Source of the DNA: Flaviramulus sp.
Lineage (GTDB): Bacteria > Bacteroidota > Bacteroidia > Flavobacteriales > Flavobacteriaceae
Assembly (NCBI GenBank): GCA_030731745.1
Contig: JANQTJ010000046.1
Location: forward strand, 1-64,000
Reading direction: 5' to 3'
DNA: 64,000 bases
The notes beneath the pieces were generated by a model. That model did not search any database. It saw only the letters and a program-made list of their open reading frames with translations, and had not been told where the DNA came from. Below are positions 19,120-28,408 of this stretch, piece after piece (position 1 is the first letter of the stretch; each line of letters begins with the position of its first letter). The translations under genes were made by a program, and so were the position numbers.

Positions 19120-20361
19120 TTAATACCAGCGTTTTTTATTTTTTTTAGAGCCTTCACCTTTACGGCCTTTTTTATGTTTGCTTCCCGTTTTTTGAGACTT
19201 ATGTACCATAGGTTTTTCTTTAGGATCTAAAGGGTATGGATGCTCATCAATCACATCAATTTGCAATTGAATAAGTTGCTGAATGGTTTGTATGTAGCTT
19301 TTTTCATCAGCTGAACATAAAGAATATGACGTTCCTGTTTTTCCAGCTCTGGCAGTTCTTCCAATGCGGTGTACATAGGTTTCTGGAACGTTTGGTAAAT
19401 CAAAATTTATTACGGCATCAAGTTCGTTTATATCAATACCTCGTGCTGCAACATCGGTAGCTATTAAAATATTTACATCACCGTTTTTAAATTTATTTAA
19501 TGCGTCTTGTCTTAAATTTTGAGATTTATCACCATGTATACTTTCAACTTTATAGCCGTTTTTTATCAAGGTTTGCTCTAATTTATCAACCCCAAATTTT
19601 GTGCGTCTAAAAATCAAAATACTACCTTTAATAGTATTTCTAAGAAGATGTAAACACAATTCAATTTTGTGGCGTTTAGGCACATAATATAGTACTTGAT
19701 TGATATTTTTTGAAGTAGAAGAATTAACTGCAACTTCAATACGTTCAGGATTATTTAATATCGTGTCTGCAAGTTGTTCAACTTTATAAGGAATGGTCGC
19801 CGAGAAAAGTAAAACTTGTTTTTCTTTGGTGCATAATCTTTCGATTTTTTTTACATCGTCAATAAAACCCATATCTAGCATTAGATCGGCTTCATCTAAA
19901 ACCAATGTTTCTACATAATCAAGATTTATAATATCTTGTTTATGCAAATCGAGTAAACGCCCTGGAGTTGCAATTAAAATATCAACACCTTTTTTTAAAA
20001 CATCAATTTGAGGTTCTATAGAAGTACCGCCATAAACAACGGTAGCACGTAAATTTGTATACGCACTGTAAGTTTTAAAGTTTTCTCCTATTTGATCTGC
20101 TAATTCCCTAGTCGGACTTATTATTAGAGCTTTAATTTTTTTTCCTTTTTTTGGTGCATCTTGGTTATCAAATAATAACTGCAAAATAGGTAATGCAAAA
20201 GCAGCCGTTTTTCCTGTACCTGTTTGTGCAGATACTATGATATCTTTTCTTTCTAAAACAAAAGGAATGGTTTTTTCTTGTACTAAAGTAGGGTTGTCAT
20301 AACCTGCCTCAGCAATGGCTCTTAATATGGGTTTGTTTAATTGTAAGTCTTTAAATGACAT
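19120..20361 (-). CDS. DEAD-box ATP-dependent RNA helicase (RhlE-like)
   Basis: Unwinds RNA duplexes in ribosome assembly or RNA decay. The 413-residue protein has the Q motif region (SFKDLQLNKPILRAI..Q), AQTGTGKTAAF (Walker A), PTRELA, TPGRLLD, DEAD, SAT, ARGID and HRIGRTARAGKTG in the correct order, followed by a basic tail (KKGRKGEGSKKNKKRWY) that probably binds RNA. Length and tail fit the RhlE group. A TATCTTTG -7 box lies at 20378-20385 on the minus strand, 17-24 bases upstream of the start. Confidence 0.93.
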   Translation of the reverse strand: MSFKDLQLNKPILRAIAEAGYDNPTLVQEKTIPFVLERKDIIVSAQTGTGKTAAFALPILQLLFDNQDAPKKGKKIKALIISPTRELADQIGENFKTYSAYTNLRATVVYGGTSIEPQIDVLKKGVDILIATPGRLLDLHKQDIINLDYVETLVLDEADLMLDMGFIDDVKKIERLCTKEKQVLLFSATIPYKVEQLADTILNNPERIEVAVNSSTSKNINQVLYYVPKRHKIELCLHLLRNTIKGSILIFRRTKFGVDKLEQTLIKNGYKVESIHGDKSQNLRQDALNKFKNGDVNILIATDVAARGIDINELDAVINFDLPNVPETYVHRIGRTARAGKTGTSYSLCSADEKSYIQTIQQLIQLQIDVIDEHPYPLDPKEKPMVHKSQKTGSKHKKGRKGEGSKKNKKRWY

Positions 20362-20397
20362 ATGAAATAATTTGCCACAAAGATAATGTAAACTAAA

Positions 20398-21039
20398 TCA
20401 ATTGTTAGTTATATAACTTTTAAGTAATATTCGTTTTTTTTCAGGTAAGGCTTTGCTGTTTGCTGCAATTTTTAGATGATTTTGATTCTTCTTTTTAGAA
20501 AAAACTAAATTGAATAAGTCAGCAACAGATAAGGTATTTTCGGGTCTTTCTATCAGAGTAAATGTGTCATTTAAATTAACATAGCCTTCTTCTAAAACAC
20601 TTAAATAGGTGCCACCAAAACCATGAGCAACAAATTGTTTAATTACTTGTGGGTTGCCAAATTTATTGGCTAATTTATAGCAAGGTTCTCTGTATTGAGA
20701 TACTTGTACTAGTGCTTCTCCAACTTTATATATGTCTCCTAAAAACACATTGGTTTCATTAAAACTAGAAACTGTAAGGTTTTCTCCAAACATACCCCAA
20801 TTCCAATCTAAATCTGGATATAAACCTTTCCAATATGGGTATTGCTCTGCAGAAAACATATAGCACGCTTTATAAAAACCACCATGATGTAAACGGTCTG
20901 AAACTTCATCATTGAGGATATCATTTTTAGTTAAAAAAATAGGCTCGTTAGTTGGTAGTTTATAAATACCAGTGGTTTCCTCTTTGCCATTCCAAATAAA
21001 AGTGGTTGGTTTTGCGATATTGGTAGCTATTATTTTCAT
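20398..21039 (-). CDS. MOSC domain protein (YiiM-like)
   Basis: MOSC domains bind molybdenum cofactor through a conserved Cys. The 213-residue product has DRLHHGGFYKACYMFSAEQY near the start, MFGENLTV, and the Cys-bearing YREPCYKLANKFG, all typical of YiiM-like stand-alone MOSC proteins linked to reduction of N-hydroxylated compounds. A C-terminal 3-alpha-type tail follows. No molybdenum-cofactor gene is adjacent, so the substrate is unknown. Confidence 0.88.
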   Translation of the reverse strand: MKIIATNIAKPTTFIWNGKEETTGIYKLPTNEPIFLTKNDILNDEVSDRLHHGGFYKACYMFSAEQYPYWKGLYPDLDWNWGMFGENLTVSSFNETNVFLGDIYKVGEALVQVSQYREPCYKLANKFGNPQVIKQFVAHGFGGTYLSVLEEGYVNLNDTFTLIERPENTLSVADLFNLVFSKKKNQNHLKIAANSKALPEKKRILLKSYITNN

Positions 21040-21058
21040 AAGTAGTTTGGCTTATTTC

Positions 21059-21838
21059 TTAATTTAAGTAAACATTGGTTAACAATCTTGAAACCGTTGG
21101 ATGGTCGTTGCCACCAGCAGGCTCTATAGTAATATTTAAAGATTCAGCTGCATCAACATATTGCATAGCGAGTAATTGATTTTCTTTGTCAATTACACCC
21201 ATATTAATCATTTCACCATTTACATCTGCCCACATTTGATAGTCATGGTCTTTATCAAGTTTTGGTAATTGCTTTGTATTAATAATAACTGATTTATTTT
21301 TATGGTTTACATAACTAACTATTTTAGCAGTTGGTGCTAAAGTATTACCAGTTAAAATGTATTGTTTGGTTTCAGGTGAATTTATAATTTCAAAATATCG
21401 GCTAGTGTATTCCAGATTTGTTTTTAAACCTTCAATATCTCGTTTTAGTAATTCTTTTTGATCTTCTGCAACTTGCAGCTGCTTTTTTGAGTTGTTTAAT
21501 TGATTAAACATAAAAATAGATCCAATTAATAGGCAAGCCGCAATACTCGATACAGCAAAAAGATATGTTTTGTAAAAATTATTTTTTTGAATTGGAATTA
21601 TTTTAGGTTGGTTTGATTTTATTTTTTGGATTAATTCCACTTTAGCTTTTTTTGGAGGAATGATTGCATTTTCTAAAGCCATTTTTTCAAAATTAGCTTC
21701 TAAAGTCTCTAACTCAATTTTTAAATCAGAGTCCATATTTAACACTAGCTCAACTTGTAATTCTTCATTTGGAGATAACTCTCCTAACAAATACTGTTCT
21801 AGCAAACCGTTTTTTAATATGTAAACTTTGTCTATCAT
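21059..21838 (-). CDS. anti-sigma factor, RskA-like
   Basis: A 259-residue one-span membrane protein. The cytoplasmic N terminus (about 1-85) starts LLEQYLLGELSPNEELQVE, the helix pattern of anti-sigma domains without the zinc HxxxCxxC. A membrane span (about 91-111) and a coiled coil follow. The periplasmic RskA-type domain (about 165-255) includes LPKLDKDHDYQMWADVNGEMINMGV and ITIEPAGGNDHPT. The gene overlaps the sigma gene by 4 bases. It should hold the sigma factor inactive until regulated proteolysis. Confidence 0.9.
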   Translation of the reverse strand: MIDKVYILKNGLLEQYLLGELSPNEELQVELVLNMDSDLKIELETLEANFEKMALENAIIPPKKAKVELIQKIKSNQPKIIPIQKNNFYKTYLFAVSSIAACLLIGSIFMFNQLNNSKKQLQVAEDQKELLKRDIEGLKTNLEYTSRYFEIINSPETKQYILTGNTLAPTAKIVSYVNHKNKSVIINTKQLPKLDKDHDYQMWADVNGEMINMGVIDKENQLLAMQYVDAAESLNITIEPAGGNDHPTVSRLLTNVYLN

Positions 21839-22392
21839 CTTATCAAATCAATAAAAATCAATAACCAAACAACTGCTTTTTCATAGCTAAGTTGTAATTT
21901 TTTTAACGCTTGTTTTATGTAAGATTTAAAAGTTCCTAGTGGCACTTCCATTTCTAAATGCGCTTCTTTGTGAGTTAAACCCTGAAAGTAAACTAGTTCT
22001 ATAGCTTTTTGATGGTGCAAGTCTAATTGTTTTAAACAGCCATTTAGTTTTAAAAACTCAGGTTCTACAATTAAGTTTTCTTGTTTATTGGTATATACAC
22101 TTAAATCTTCAGTTTGGATGAGGTTTTGTGATTGTCTTAAAAAGTTTAAGGTTTTATTTTTTGCAATGCGATAAGCCCAAGTATAAAATTTCCCTTTTTC
22201 TGGATTGTATTGGTATGCTTTTTCCCAAATGGTTAAAAAAGTGTCTTGCAATAAATTTTGGGCATGTTGTTCATCTTTACACATTCTTAAAATAACACCA
22301 TAAATAGCACCCGAATAATTGTCATAAAGAGCTGATAAAGCGGCTTCATCTTTATTTTGTAATTGTAGTAAAAGTACTTTATCGTTTTGCAT
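21835..22392 (-). CDS. ECF sigma factor, SigK-like
   Basis: A 185-residue ECF sigma factor. Region 2 spans ALYDNYSGAIYGVILRM..HAQNLLQDTFLTIWEKA and region 4 QKAIELVYFQGLTHKEAHLEMEVPLGTFKSYIKQAL. The PLGTFKS recognition helix and the overlapping RskA-like gene place it in the SigK-like group. A secreted fasciclin gene is divergent at 22517, 124 bases away, the same trio as mycobacterial sigK-rskA with mpt70/mpt83. It probably controls that gene and itself from the shared intergenic region. Confidence 0.9.
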   Translation of the reverse strand: MQNDKVLLLQLQNKDEAALSALYDNYSGAIYGVILRMCKDEQHAQNLLQDTFLTIWEKAYQYNPEKGKFYTWAYRIAKNKTLNFLRQSQNLIQTEDLSVYTNKQENLIVEPEFLKLNGCLKQLDLHHQKAIELVYFQGLTHKEAHLEMEVPLGTFKSYIKQALKKLQLSYEKAVVWLLIFIDLIR

Positions 22393-22516
22393 ATATGTTA
22401 AAAATTTCCCAAAAAGCTAGAAAGCTCATCCAAAGGAAACAAACCTGTGTAAATATAAATGAAAGCACTTAAAAAGAAAAATAAAGTGTAAAATTAGTTT
22501 AACCAAAAAAAAAATT

Positions 22517-23029
22517 ATGAAAAAGTTAGTATTTATTTTTACAGTTGTCGTGTCGTTAACATTTAGTCAATTTGCGTCTGCACAAAAAACAATTGTTGAT
22601 GTAGCTGTTGCAAATGAGGATTTCTCAACTCTTGTTGCTGCCTTAAAAGCTGCAGATTTAGTTGGTGCTTTACAAGGAGAGGGACCATTTACAGTTTTCG
22701 CCCCAAACAATGCTGCCTTTGGGAAAATTGATTCAAAAACGTTAAACTCATTGTTAGAGCCTAAAAACAAAGAAGCTTTAAGCAATATTTTAACTTACCA
22801 TGTTGTCTCTGGAAAATTAGAAACTAGTGATGTATTAACAGCCTTAAAAAAAGGTATGGGTAAAGTAGAGTTAACTGCTTTAAACGGACAAATTTTAACA
22901 GTTTTACAAAAAGATGGTAAAATATGGTTGAAAGACCAAAACGGTAATTACAGTGAAATAATTGCTACCGATGTTATTGGAAGTAATGGTGTAATTCATG
23001 TAATTAACTCTGTAGTTATGCCTAAATAA
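22517..23029 (+). CDS. secreted fasciclin (FAS1) domain protein
   Basis: A 170-residue protein with a Sec signal peptide (about 1-23, ending FASAQ) and a single FAS1 domain (about 24-168): TLVAALKAADLVGALQGEGPF, the H1 box TVFAPNNAAFGKI and the H2 region with LTYHVVSGK, ending with GVIHVINSVVMP. FAS1 domains mediate adhesion and appear as targets of SigK-type sigma factors. It is divergent from the sigma/anti-sigma pair and has its own terminator. Confidence 0.93.
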   Translation: MKKLVFIFTVVVSLTFSQFASAQKTIVDVAVANEDFSTLVAALKAADLVGALQGEGPFTVFAPNNAAFGKIDSKTLNSLLEPKNKEALSNILTYHVVSGKLETSDVLTALKKGMGKVELTALNGQILTVLQKDGKIWLKDQNGNYSEIIATDVIGSNGVIHVINSVVMPK

Positions 23030-23056
23030 TTTGGGAATTAACTGCTATGAAAAAGG

Positions 23057-23086
23057 AAAAGCCTCGTGTAAACGAGGCTTTTTTAT
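23057..23086 (+). terminator. terminator of the fasciclin gene
   Basis: AAAAGCCTCGT (23057-23067) pairs with ACGAGGCTTTT (23072-23082) around a 4-base loop, followed by TT and ATTT. Confidence 0.9.
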
Positions 23087-23208
23087 TTGAGATCTTATCG
23101 TTCGTTTAACCACTTAATATAAAATCGGTTTAATGTTTAATTTTAGATGTTAATCGAGGTTATATTTTTTTAATTACAAAGTAAAGCTTCTTAATAACCA
23201 TAAAAAAT

Positions 23209-25191
23209 TTATTTTCTGTAAGCAACAAGCATTGAAATTGCAGGTACATTTACTGATTTGCTTATTTTTTTACCTGCTTCTAAAGTATATTTGTCTCCTA
23301 TAACTGCAAGCTGCCACTCACTTTTAAGTTTATATTTATAAGCTGTTGTTTTGGCGTTATATACTATTAAAATATCTTTCCATGAATCTCCATTGGCATG
23401 GTTACTTATTTCATAGCTTAGCATGCCATCTTCAATAGTTTTAAATGTTAAATTTTTTCTTACTTCTTCTGCAGATGGCATTCTAAACGCTGGATGTGCT
23501 TTTCTAAGGGTGATTAAATTTTTGTAATATTCAAATACATTGTCATGTCTTACTTTCCAATTCCAATCCATTTGGTTGATACTATCTGGTAAGTTGTAAG
23601 AGTTGTGCTCGCCATTTTTAGTTCGTAACAATTCCGCTCCAGCGTGTATAAAGGGAACACCTTGTGAGGTCATTACAACCGCGTTAGCTAGTTTATCCAT
23701 GGCTATAATAGTAGCTTCATCAGCTTCTTTTCTAGATACTTTTAATTTATCGTAAATGGTGTGATTATCATGGCACGACACATAAGAAATAGATTGCCAA
23801 GGCTCATTTGTCCAAGGTGCTTTTGAGTAATTAATAGCATCGTAATCTATTTGCGGATGTTGTATTGCACCAACTACTCCAAATTTCACAGATGTTTCTG
23901 TGTTTTTTGCACCACTTACAAAGCCTGTACTTTTATCATCAAAAACAGAACCTTTTAATCCGTCTCTAATATCATCATTAAATGCTGTGATTTGAGGCAT
24001 TTTGGTTATGTTTTGCTTCAAAGCTCTATCTCTTATAAGTAATGGAGAATCTCCGGCAGTCCATCCTTCACCATAAATAAAAATATTAGGATTTATTTTT
24101 TTTACTGCTTCAGCAACTTCATTCATAGTAGCAATATCATGGATACCCATTAAATCAAACCTAAAACCATCTAAGTGATATTCTTCTGCCCAGAATGATA
24201 CAGATTCTATAATAAATTTTCGCATCATTTCTTTTTCAGAAGCAGTTTCATTTCCGCAAGCAGACGCATCAGATTGTTTACCATCTTCCCAAAATCGGTA
24301 GTAATAATCTGGAGCTTCTAAATTAAAATTAGAGTTTTTAGTGATACCGGTATGATTATAAACAACATCTAAAATAACACCAATACCATGGTCGTGAAAT
24401 TTTTTTACCATAGTTTTAAACTCTTCTATTCTAACTTCTGCATTATAAGGATTTGTAGAAAAAGAACCTTCGGGTACGTTGTAATTTTGTGGATCGTAAC
24501 CCCAATTAAATTGCGATGTTTCTAAATTAGTTTCGTCAATAGAATAATGATCGTATGTTGGTAATAAATGCACATGAGTTATACCTAATTCCATTAAATG
24601 GTCTAAGCCAGTTGCAACATTATTTGGACCTTTTGTTCCTGTTTCAACCAAACCTAGATATTTACCTGGAAAACTGGATCCCGATTGTGGTTGAATGGTC
24701 ATATCTCTAATATGTAATTCGTAAATAATAGCATCATTTGGTTTGTTTATAGATGGACCTTTATCTCTTTCCCAATTTTCTGGATTAGTGCTTTCTAAAT
24801 CTAAAACCATCGCTCTTTTTCCATTAACACCAACAGCTTGAGCATAAATACCAGGTGTCTCATCTAACCATTTATTGTCAATCATTATTTGATAAGTATA
24901 ATAAACGCCATTTAAATCTCCATCTAACTTTAACTCCCATACATTATTTATGTATGTACTTAAATTATAAATTTCGTAGGCATTGTTATCAAATCCATTT
25001 TTGTAGAGATTTAATTTTACATTTTCTGCGGTAGGAGACCAAAGTTTAAATATAGATGCTTCTTTGGTATAGTTTAACCACAAACTGGTTTGGATTGCTG
25101 TTTTAGAACTTTCAGAAATAGAAGTTTTAGTTTGGTTTAAACAAGAAGTTGTTATCATAATAAGTAATAGTAAGCTTAGTTTAAGTTTCAT
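23209..25191 (-). CDS. pulA: type I pullulanase, lipoprotein
   Basis: Cuts alpha-1,6 branch bonds in pullulan, glycogen and limit dextrins. The 660-residue protein has a lipoprotein signal (MITTSC, Cys17), a CBM48-like N domain (about 38-125), the type I signature FNWGYDPQNYNVPEGS, and GH13 regions DVVYNHT (I), GFRFDLMGIHD (II, nucleophile Asp), YGEGWTAGD (III, acid/base Glu) and VSCHDNHT (IV). It is outer-membrane or periplasm anchored. It is monocistronic and distant from the PUL at 36889-64000 but would complement its alpha-glucosidases. Confidence 0.94.
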   Translation of the reverse strand: MKLKLSLLLLIMITTSCLNQTKTSISESSKTAIQTSLWLNYTKEASIFKLWSPTAENVKLNLYKNGFDNNAYEIYNLSTYINNVWELKLDGDLNGVYYTYQIMIDNKWLDETPGIYAQAVGVNGKRAMVLDLESTNPENWERDKGPSINKPNDAIIYELHIRDMTIQPQSGSSFPGKYLGLVETGTKGPNNVATGLDHLMELGITHVHLLPTYDHYSIDETNLETSQFNWGYDPQNYNVPEGSFSTNPYNAEVRIEEFKTMVKKFHDHGIGVILDVVYNHTGITKNSNFNLEAPDYYYRFWEDGKQSDASACGNETASEKEMMRKFIIESVSFWAEEYHLDGFRFDLMGIHDIATMNEVAEAVKKINPNIFIYGEGWTAGDSPLLIRDRALKQNITKMPQITAFNDDIRDGLKGSVFDDKSTGFVSGAKNTETSVKFGVVGAIQHPQIDYDAINYSKAPWTNEPWQSISYVSCHDNHTIYDKLKVSRKEADEATIIAMDKLANAVVMTSQGVPFIHAGAELLRTKNGEHNSYNLPDSINQMDWNWKVRHDNVFEYYKNLITLRKAHPAFRMPSAEEVRKNLTFKTIEDGMLSYEISNHANGDSWKDILIVYNAKTTAYKYKLKSEWQLAVIGDKYTLEAGKKISKSVNVPAISMLVAYRK

Positions 25192-25329
25192 TGTAATTAG
25201 CGTATTAGTGAAGAAATTAATAAGTTATATGTTTTTTTAAACCCTTATATGTTTACTAAAATAAGTATTATATAGATTAATTCATAAAAGTTATTATTTA
25301 TTCATAATTTGTGATGTTATTTATACTTT

Positions 25330-26193
25330 ATGAAGCTATTAGCTTTTTGCTCTCTTTTTCTTTTTTCAATAGTTATTTGCAACTCTCAAAATAGTTATAA
25401 AACCTTTTTGGATCTTGAATATGCTCAAATAGATGCTACTAAATTATTGCTGGATATTTATTTACCTAAAGATGTGAAAAACCCCAACTTAGTTGTGTGG
25501 ATTCATGGAGGCTCATGGATTAGTGGTGATAAAAAACAAAGGCCTATGGCGTTTGTTAGGCATGGTTATGCCTTAGCTAGTATTAATTATAGATTTTCAA
25601 GTAAAGCTAAATTTCCGGCACAAGCTTACGATGTGAAGGCTGCTATTAGGTTTTTGCGTTCTAAAGCAAAGCAATATCAGTATGATGCTGAAAATATAGT
25701 GGTTGCTGGTTCATCATCTGGCGGACACTTGGCGGCTTTAGTTGGGGTTACAAATAATCTTACCGAATTAGAGGGTACTGTTGGTAATTATTTAAATGAA
25801 TCGTCTGCTGTTCAAGGTATTATTGATTTTTATGGACCCACAAATTTTACAAGTATTATAAGTCAATCAACAACCCAAAGCAGAAAAGGCAGATTATCCA
25901 TCTTGAGTAAGTTATTTGGCGGATTACCAAAAAACAAACCAGAATTAGCAAAATTAGCGAGTCCTGTTTTTCATGTAGATACCACTGATCCACCTTTACT
26001 TATTATGCATGGAAATAAAGACCAAAAAGTGCCTATTAATCAGTCACTTGAGTTAGAAAGTCAATATAAAAAAAATAATTTAGATGTATTTTTTAAAGTA
26101 ATTTATGATGGTGGACACGGTGGAAAAGTATTTGAAACCAAAGAAAATTATCAATTAACTTTTAAGTTTTTAGATAAAATTTTTAAAAAATAA
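25330..26193 (+). CDS. exported alpha/beta-hydrolase, carboxylesterase-type
   Basis: A 287-residue esterase/lipase-like hydrolase with an N-terminal signal (about 1-20). It has the oxyanion HGGSW motif near residue 60, the nucleophile elbow GSSSGGH, a likely acid in the HGNKDQKVP segment and the catalytic His in DGGHGGK. This is the BD-FAE/acetyl-esterase-like group, which often deacetylates sugars or cuts short-chain esters. It is divergent from pulA and convergent with trmL with a single base between stops. The substrate is not evident. Confidence 0.88.
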   Translation: MKLLAFCSLFLFSIVICNSQNSYKTFLDLEYAQIDATKLLLDIYLPKDVKNPNLVVWIHGGSWISGDKKQRPMAFVRHGYALASINYRFSSKAKFPAQAYDVKAAIRFLRSKAKQYQYDAENIVVAGSSSGGHLAALVGVTNNLTELEGTVGNYLNESSAVQGIIDFYGPTNFTSIISQSTTQSRKGRLSILSKLFGGLPKNKPELAKLASPVFHVDTTDPPLLIMHGNKDQKVPINQSLELESQYKKNNLDVFFKVIYDGGHGGKVFETKENYQLTFKFLDKIFKK

Positions 26194-26194
26194 A

Positions 26195-26650
26195 CTATAA
26201 ATTTAATTTTCTTAAACCCTCATAGACTATAATGCTTACGGCATTGGAAAGATTCAAACTCCTAATATGGTTATTGTAAATAGGTATTTTAAATAAGCTA
26301 TCCGAATTTGCTTCAAGAATTGATTTTGATAAGCCTATTGATTCTTTTCCAAAAATTAAAAACAGGTCGTCTTCAAATGGAAGTTCCCAATGATTTTTTG
26401 TGCCATGACTAGAAAGAAAAGCCATTTTTTTGTTTTTATTAATTTCAAAAAAGTCATCAGCACTTTCATAATATATTACTGATAAGTGTTGCCAATAATC
26501 CAATCCTGCACGTTTTAAACGACTGTCATCTATTTCAAAACCAAAAGGTTTTACAAGATGTAAATTAGAACCTGAAGCTAAAGCTAATCGGCCAATATTT
26601 CCTGTATTATTGGGTATTTCGGGTTCTATTAAAACAATATTAAGCGCCAT
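26195..26650 (-). CDS. trmL: tRNA (cytidine/uridine-34-2'-O)-methyltransferase
   Basis: SPOUT-class methyltransferase that modifies the wobble base of tRNA-Leu. The 151-residue product from ATG at 26650 (MALNIVLIEPEIPNNTGNIG) is the family length, with FGKESIGLS and the knot segment IRSLNLSNAVSIIVYE. A longer frame from TTG at 26719 would add a hydrophobic stretch unlike the family that overlaps the upstream gene by 80 bases; it is rejected. The true start overlaps the upstream small gene by 11 bases. Confidence 0.92.
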   Translation of the reverse strand: MALNIVLIEPEIPNNTGNIGRLALASGSNLHLVKPFGFEIDDSRLKRAGLDYWQHLSVIYYESADDFFEINKNKKMAFLSSHGTKNHWELPFEDDLFLIFGKESIGLSKSILEANSDSLFKIPIYNNHIRSLNLSNAVSIIVYEGLRKLNL

Positions 26651-26861
26651 GTTGTTTAATTTTTGAAATGAGAATCCAAATAAGTAAAACAAAAGGGAAG
26701 CCATGTAAAAAAACATCAATCCAATCCATTATTTGCATGCTTTTAGCACCACCAAAAATCCATTTTAGTTTCCCCCAAATATGAGGTTCGGGAGTAAAAG
26801 GTGCAAGCCCAATTGTTAAGCATAGTAAAACAATGAATTTCCAATTATTGAATAGTTTCAT
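26640..26861 (-). CDS. small membrane protein of unknown function
   Basis: A 73-residue protein with two hydrophobic segments (about 7-23 and 47-67) joined by a loop with TPEPHIWGKLKWIFGGA. It is conserved in character among Bacteroidota small membrane proteins, but I cannot name a family. It sits between the SIMPL gene and trmL and overlaps the latter by 11 bases, so it is translated in the same unit. Confidence 0.75.
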   Translation of the reverse strand: MKLFNNWKFIVLLCLTIGLAPFTPEPHIWGKLKWIFGGAKSMQIMDWIDVFLHGFPFVLLIWILISKIKQHGA

Positions 26862-26866
26862 AGTTT

Positions 26867-27598
26867 TTATTTAACAGCGTAAGTAAGCTTCATAGTAATA
26901 GAAGCTGTTTTTTCTTTTGATGTTGTATTATAAGCACCACCCCAAGAGTAATCTTCGTTTGAGTTCTGACCAGTAATTTGAAAAATTCCCATATTTGCTG
27001 TTATAAGTTCTCTTAATGAAGCTCCAGAATTTTCCGAAATACTTTCAGCTCTAACTCGTGCATTATCGGTAGCTCTAGATATCATTTCTATTTTTAAATC
27101 TTCTAATTTAGTATAATAATATCTTGGAGATAAGGAATATAACTGAATGCCTTTATTCAATAATTCAGTAACTTCTCTTGATATTTTTTCAACATTCTCA
27201 ACGTCTTTAGAATTTATTTGAACCGTTTGGTTTAGCGTGAAACCTGTAAATTCTTGCCCTAAATATTTACCGTCTGTAGAATAGTTTTGTTTCATGTTTT
27301 TGGTAGTAGAAACTGCTGTGAATACAATAACATCATCAGTTAAACCTTTAGATTTTAAGTATTCAAAAATAGTTTCCTTATCCTTTTTTAGATCTGCATA
27401 AGCTTCTTTTAAATCGCTATTAACTTGAGAAAAACTAGCTTCCCAAACGATAAGATCTGATGTGAAATTTGTTTCTCCTAAACCTGTTACCGATACCGTT
27501 CCAACCTTTTTGTTTCGATTAATTACGGCATTTCCTAAAATTATGGAGGCGGCTACAATAGCAATTCCAAATACAATGGCACTTAAGTTCTTTTTCAT
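26867..27598 (-). CDS. SIMPL domain (DUF541) protein
   Basis: A 243-residue protein with an N-terminal membrane anchor or uncleaved signal (about 6-26) and a SIMPL/DUF541 domain: GTVSVTGLGETNFTSDLIVWEASFS, alternating with ENVEKISREVTELLNKGI and the C-terminal KIEMISRATDNARVRAESI helix. The family is linked to stress and to periplasmic oligomers; its activity is undefined. It lies between trpA (29 bases upstream) and the small membrane gene (5 bases downstream), and may be read as a distal part of the trp transcript. Confidence 0.88.
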   Translation of the reverse strand: MKKNLSAIVFGIAIVAASIILGNAVINRNKKVGTVSVTGLGETNFTSDLIVWEASFSQVNSDLKEAYADLKKDKETIFEYLKSKGLTDDVIVFTAVSTTKNMKQNYSTDGKYLGQEFTGFTLNQTVQINSKDVENVEKISREVTELLNKGIQLYSLSPRYYYTKLEDLKIEMISRATDNARVRAESISENSGASLRELITANMGIFQITGQNSNEDYSWGGAYNTTSKEKTASITMKLTYAVK

Positions 27599-27627
27599 TA
27601 AAAATAGATTTCGATATTTATAAAATG

Positions 27628-28389
27628 TTAACGAATGGATGTAACAAATTTTGGAATATCATCTATAGAATTATTGCTAATAAATTTTATAAAAGCACTA
27701 CCAATAATAGCACCTTTAGCAAAATTAGTGGCTTGGATAAATGTTTTGTTATCCGATATTCCAAACCCTATTATTTGTGGGTTTTTTAAATCCATACTGG
27801 ATATACGTTCAAAATAAGTTTCTTGGTCGTTACCAAAGCCTAAATTACTTCCAGTAACACTCGCACTACTTACCATATAAATAAATCCTTTTGAAACAGA
27901 GTCAATAAAATTTATACGCTCAATACTAGTTTGTGGTGTTATTAAAAACACATTTATAAGGCCATATTTATCAAAAATATCTTGGTATGCTTCATGATAA
28001 ACATCTACAGGTAAATCAGGAATAATCAAACCATCAATACCAATCTCACTGCATTTTTTACAAAAAGCCTCAACACCATATTGAAGCATTGGGTTAAAAT
28101 ACCCCATGATAATAAGTGGAATAGAAACCGATTTTCTAATATCTTTTAACTGATTGAATAAAACTTCGGTGGTCATGCCATTTTTTAAAGCCTTAGTAGA
28201 GCTATCTTGAATAGTTGGTCCGTCTGCTAAAGGATCACTAAAAGGCAAGCCTATTTCAATCATATCAACCCCATTCTTTTCTAACTCTTCAATAATAGAT
28301 ACGGTATCATTTATTTCAGGGTAACCAGCAGTAAAATAAATTGAAAGTAACTTCTTGTTTTCTTGTAATTTAGTTTGAATACGATTCAT
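27628..28389 (-). CDS. trpA: tryptophan synthase alpha chain
   Basis: Cleaves indole-3-glycerol phosphate to indole and glyceraldehyde 3-phosphate. The 253-residue TIM barrel has the catalytic Glu in MIEIGLPFSDPLADGPTIQ, the loop-2 Asp in LIIPDLPVDVY and the phosphate loop MVSSASVTG. It is the last trp gene and is separated from trpB by 119 bases containing a GC-rich palindromic repeat. Confidence 0.96.
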   Translation of the reverse strand: MNRIQTKLQENKKLLSIYFTAGYPEINDTVSIIEELEKNGVDMIEIGLPFSDPLADGPTIQDSSTKALKNGMTTEVLFNQLKDIRKSVSIPLIIMGYFNPMLQYGVEAFCKKCSEIGIDGLIIPDLPVDVYHEAYQDIFDKYGLINVFLITPQTSIERINFIDSVSKGFIYMVSSASVTGSNLGFGNDQETYFERISSMDLKNPQIIGFGISDNKTFIQATNFAKGAIIGSAFIKFISNNSIDDIPKFVTSIR

Positions 28390-28408
28390 TTTTTATTTTT
28401 TTATTTTG

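Noticed and set aside
22420-22450. CATCC at 22429 as a mycobacterial SigK-type -35 element
   Set aside because: The matching -10 element is not clear and a 5-base match is weak; recorded only as a thought for the shared control region.
26651-26719. Longer trmL reading from a TTG at 26719
   Set aside because: The extra hydrophobic residues are unlike TrmL, overlap the upstream membrane protein gene in another frame, and the ATG at 26650 gives the normal family length.
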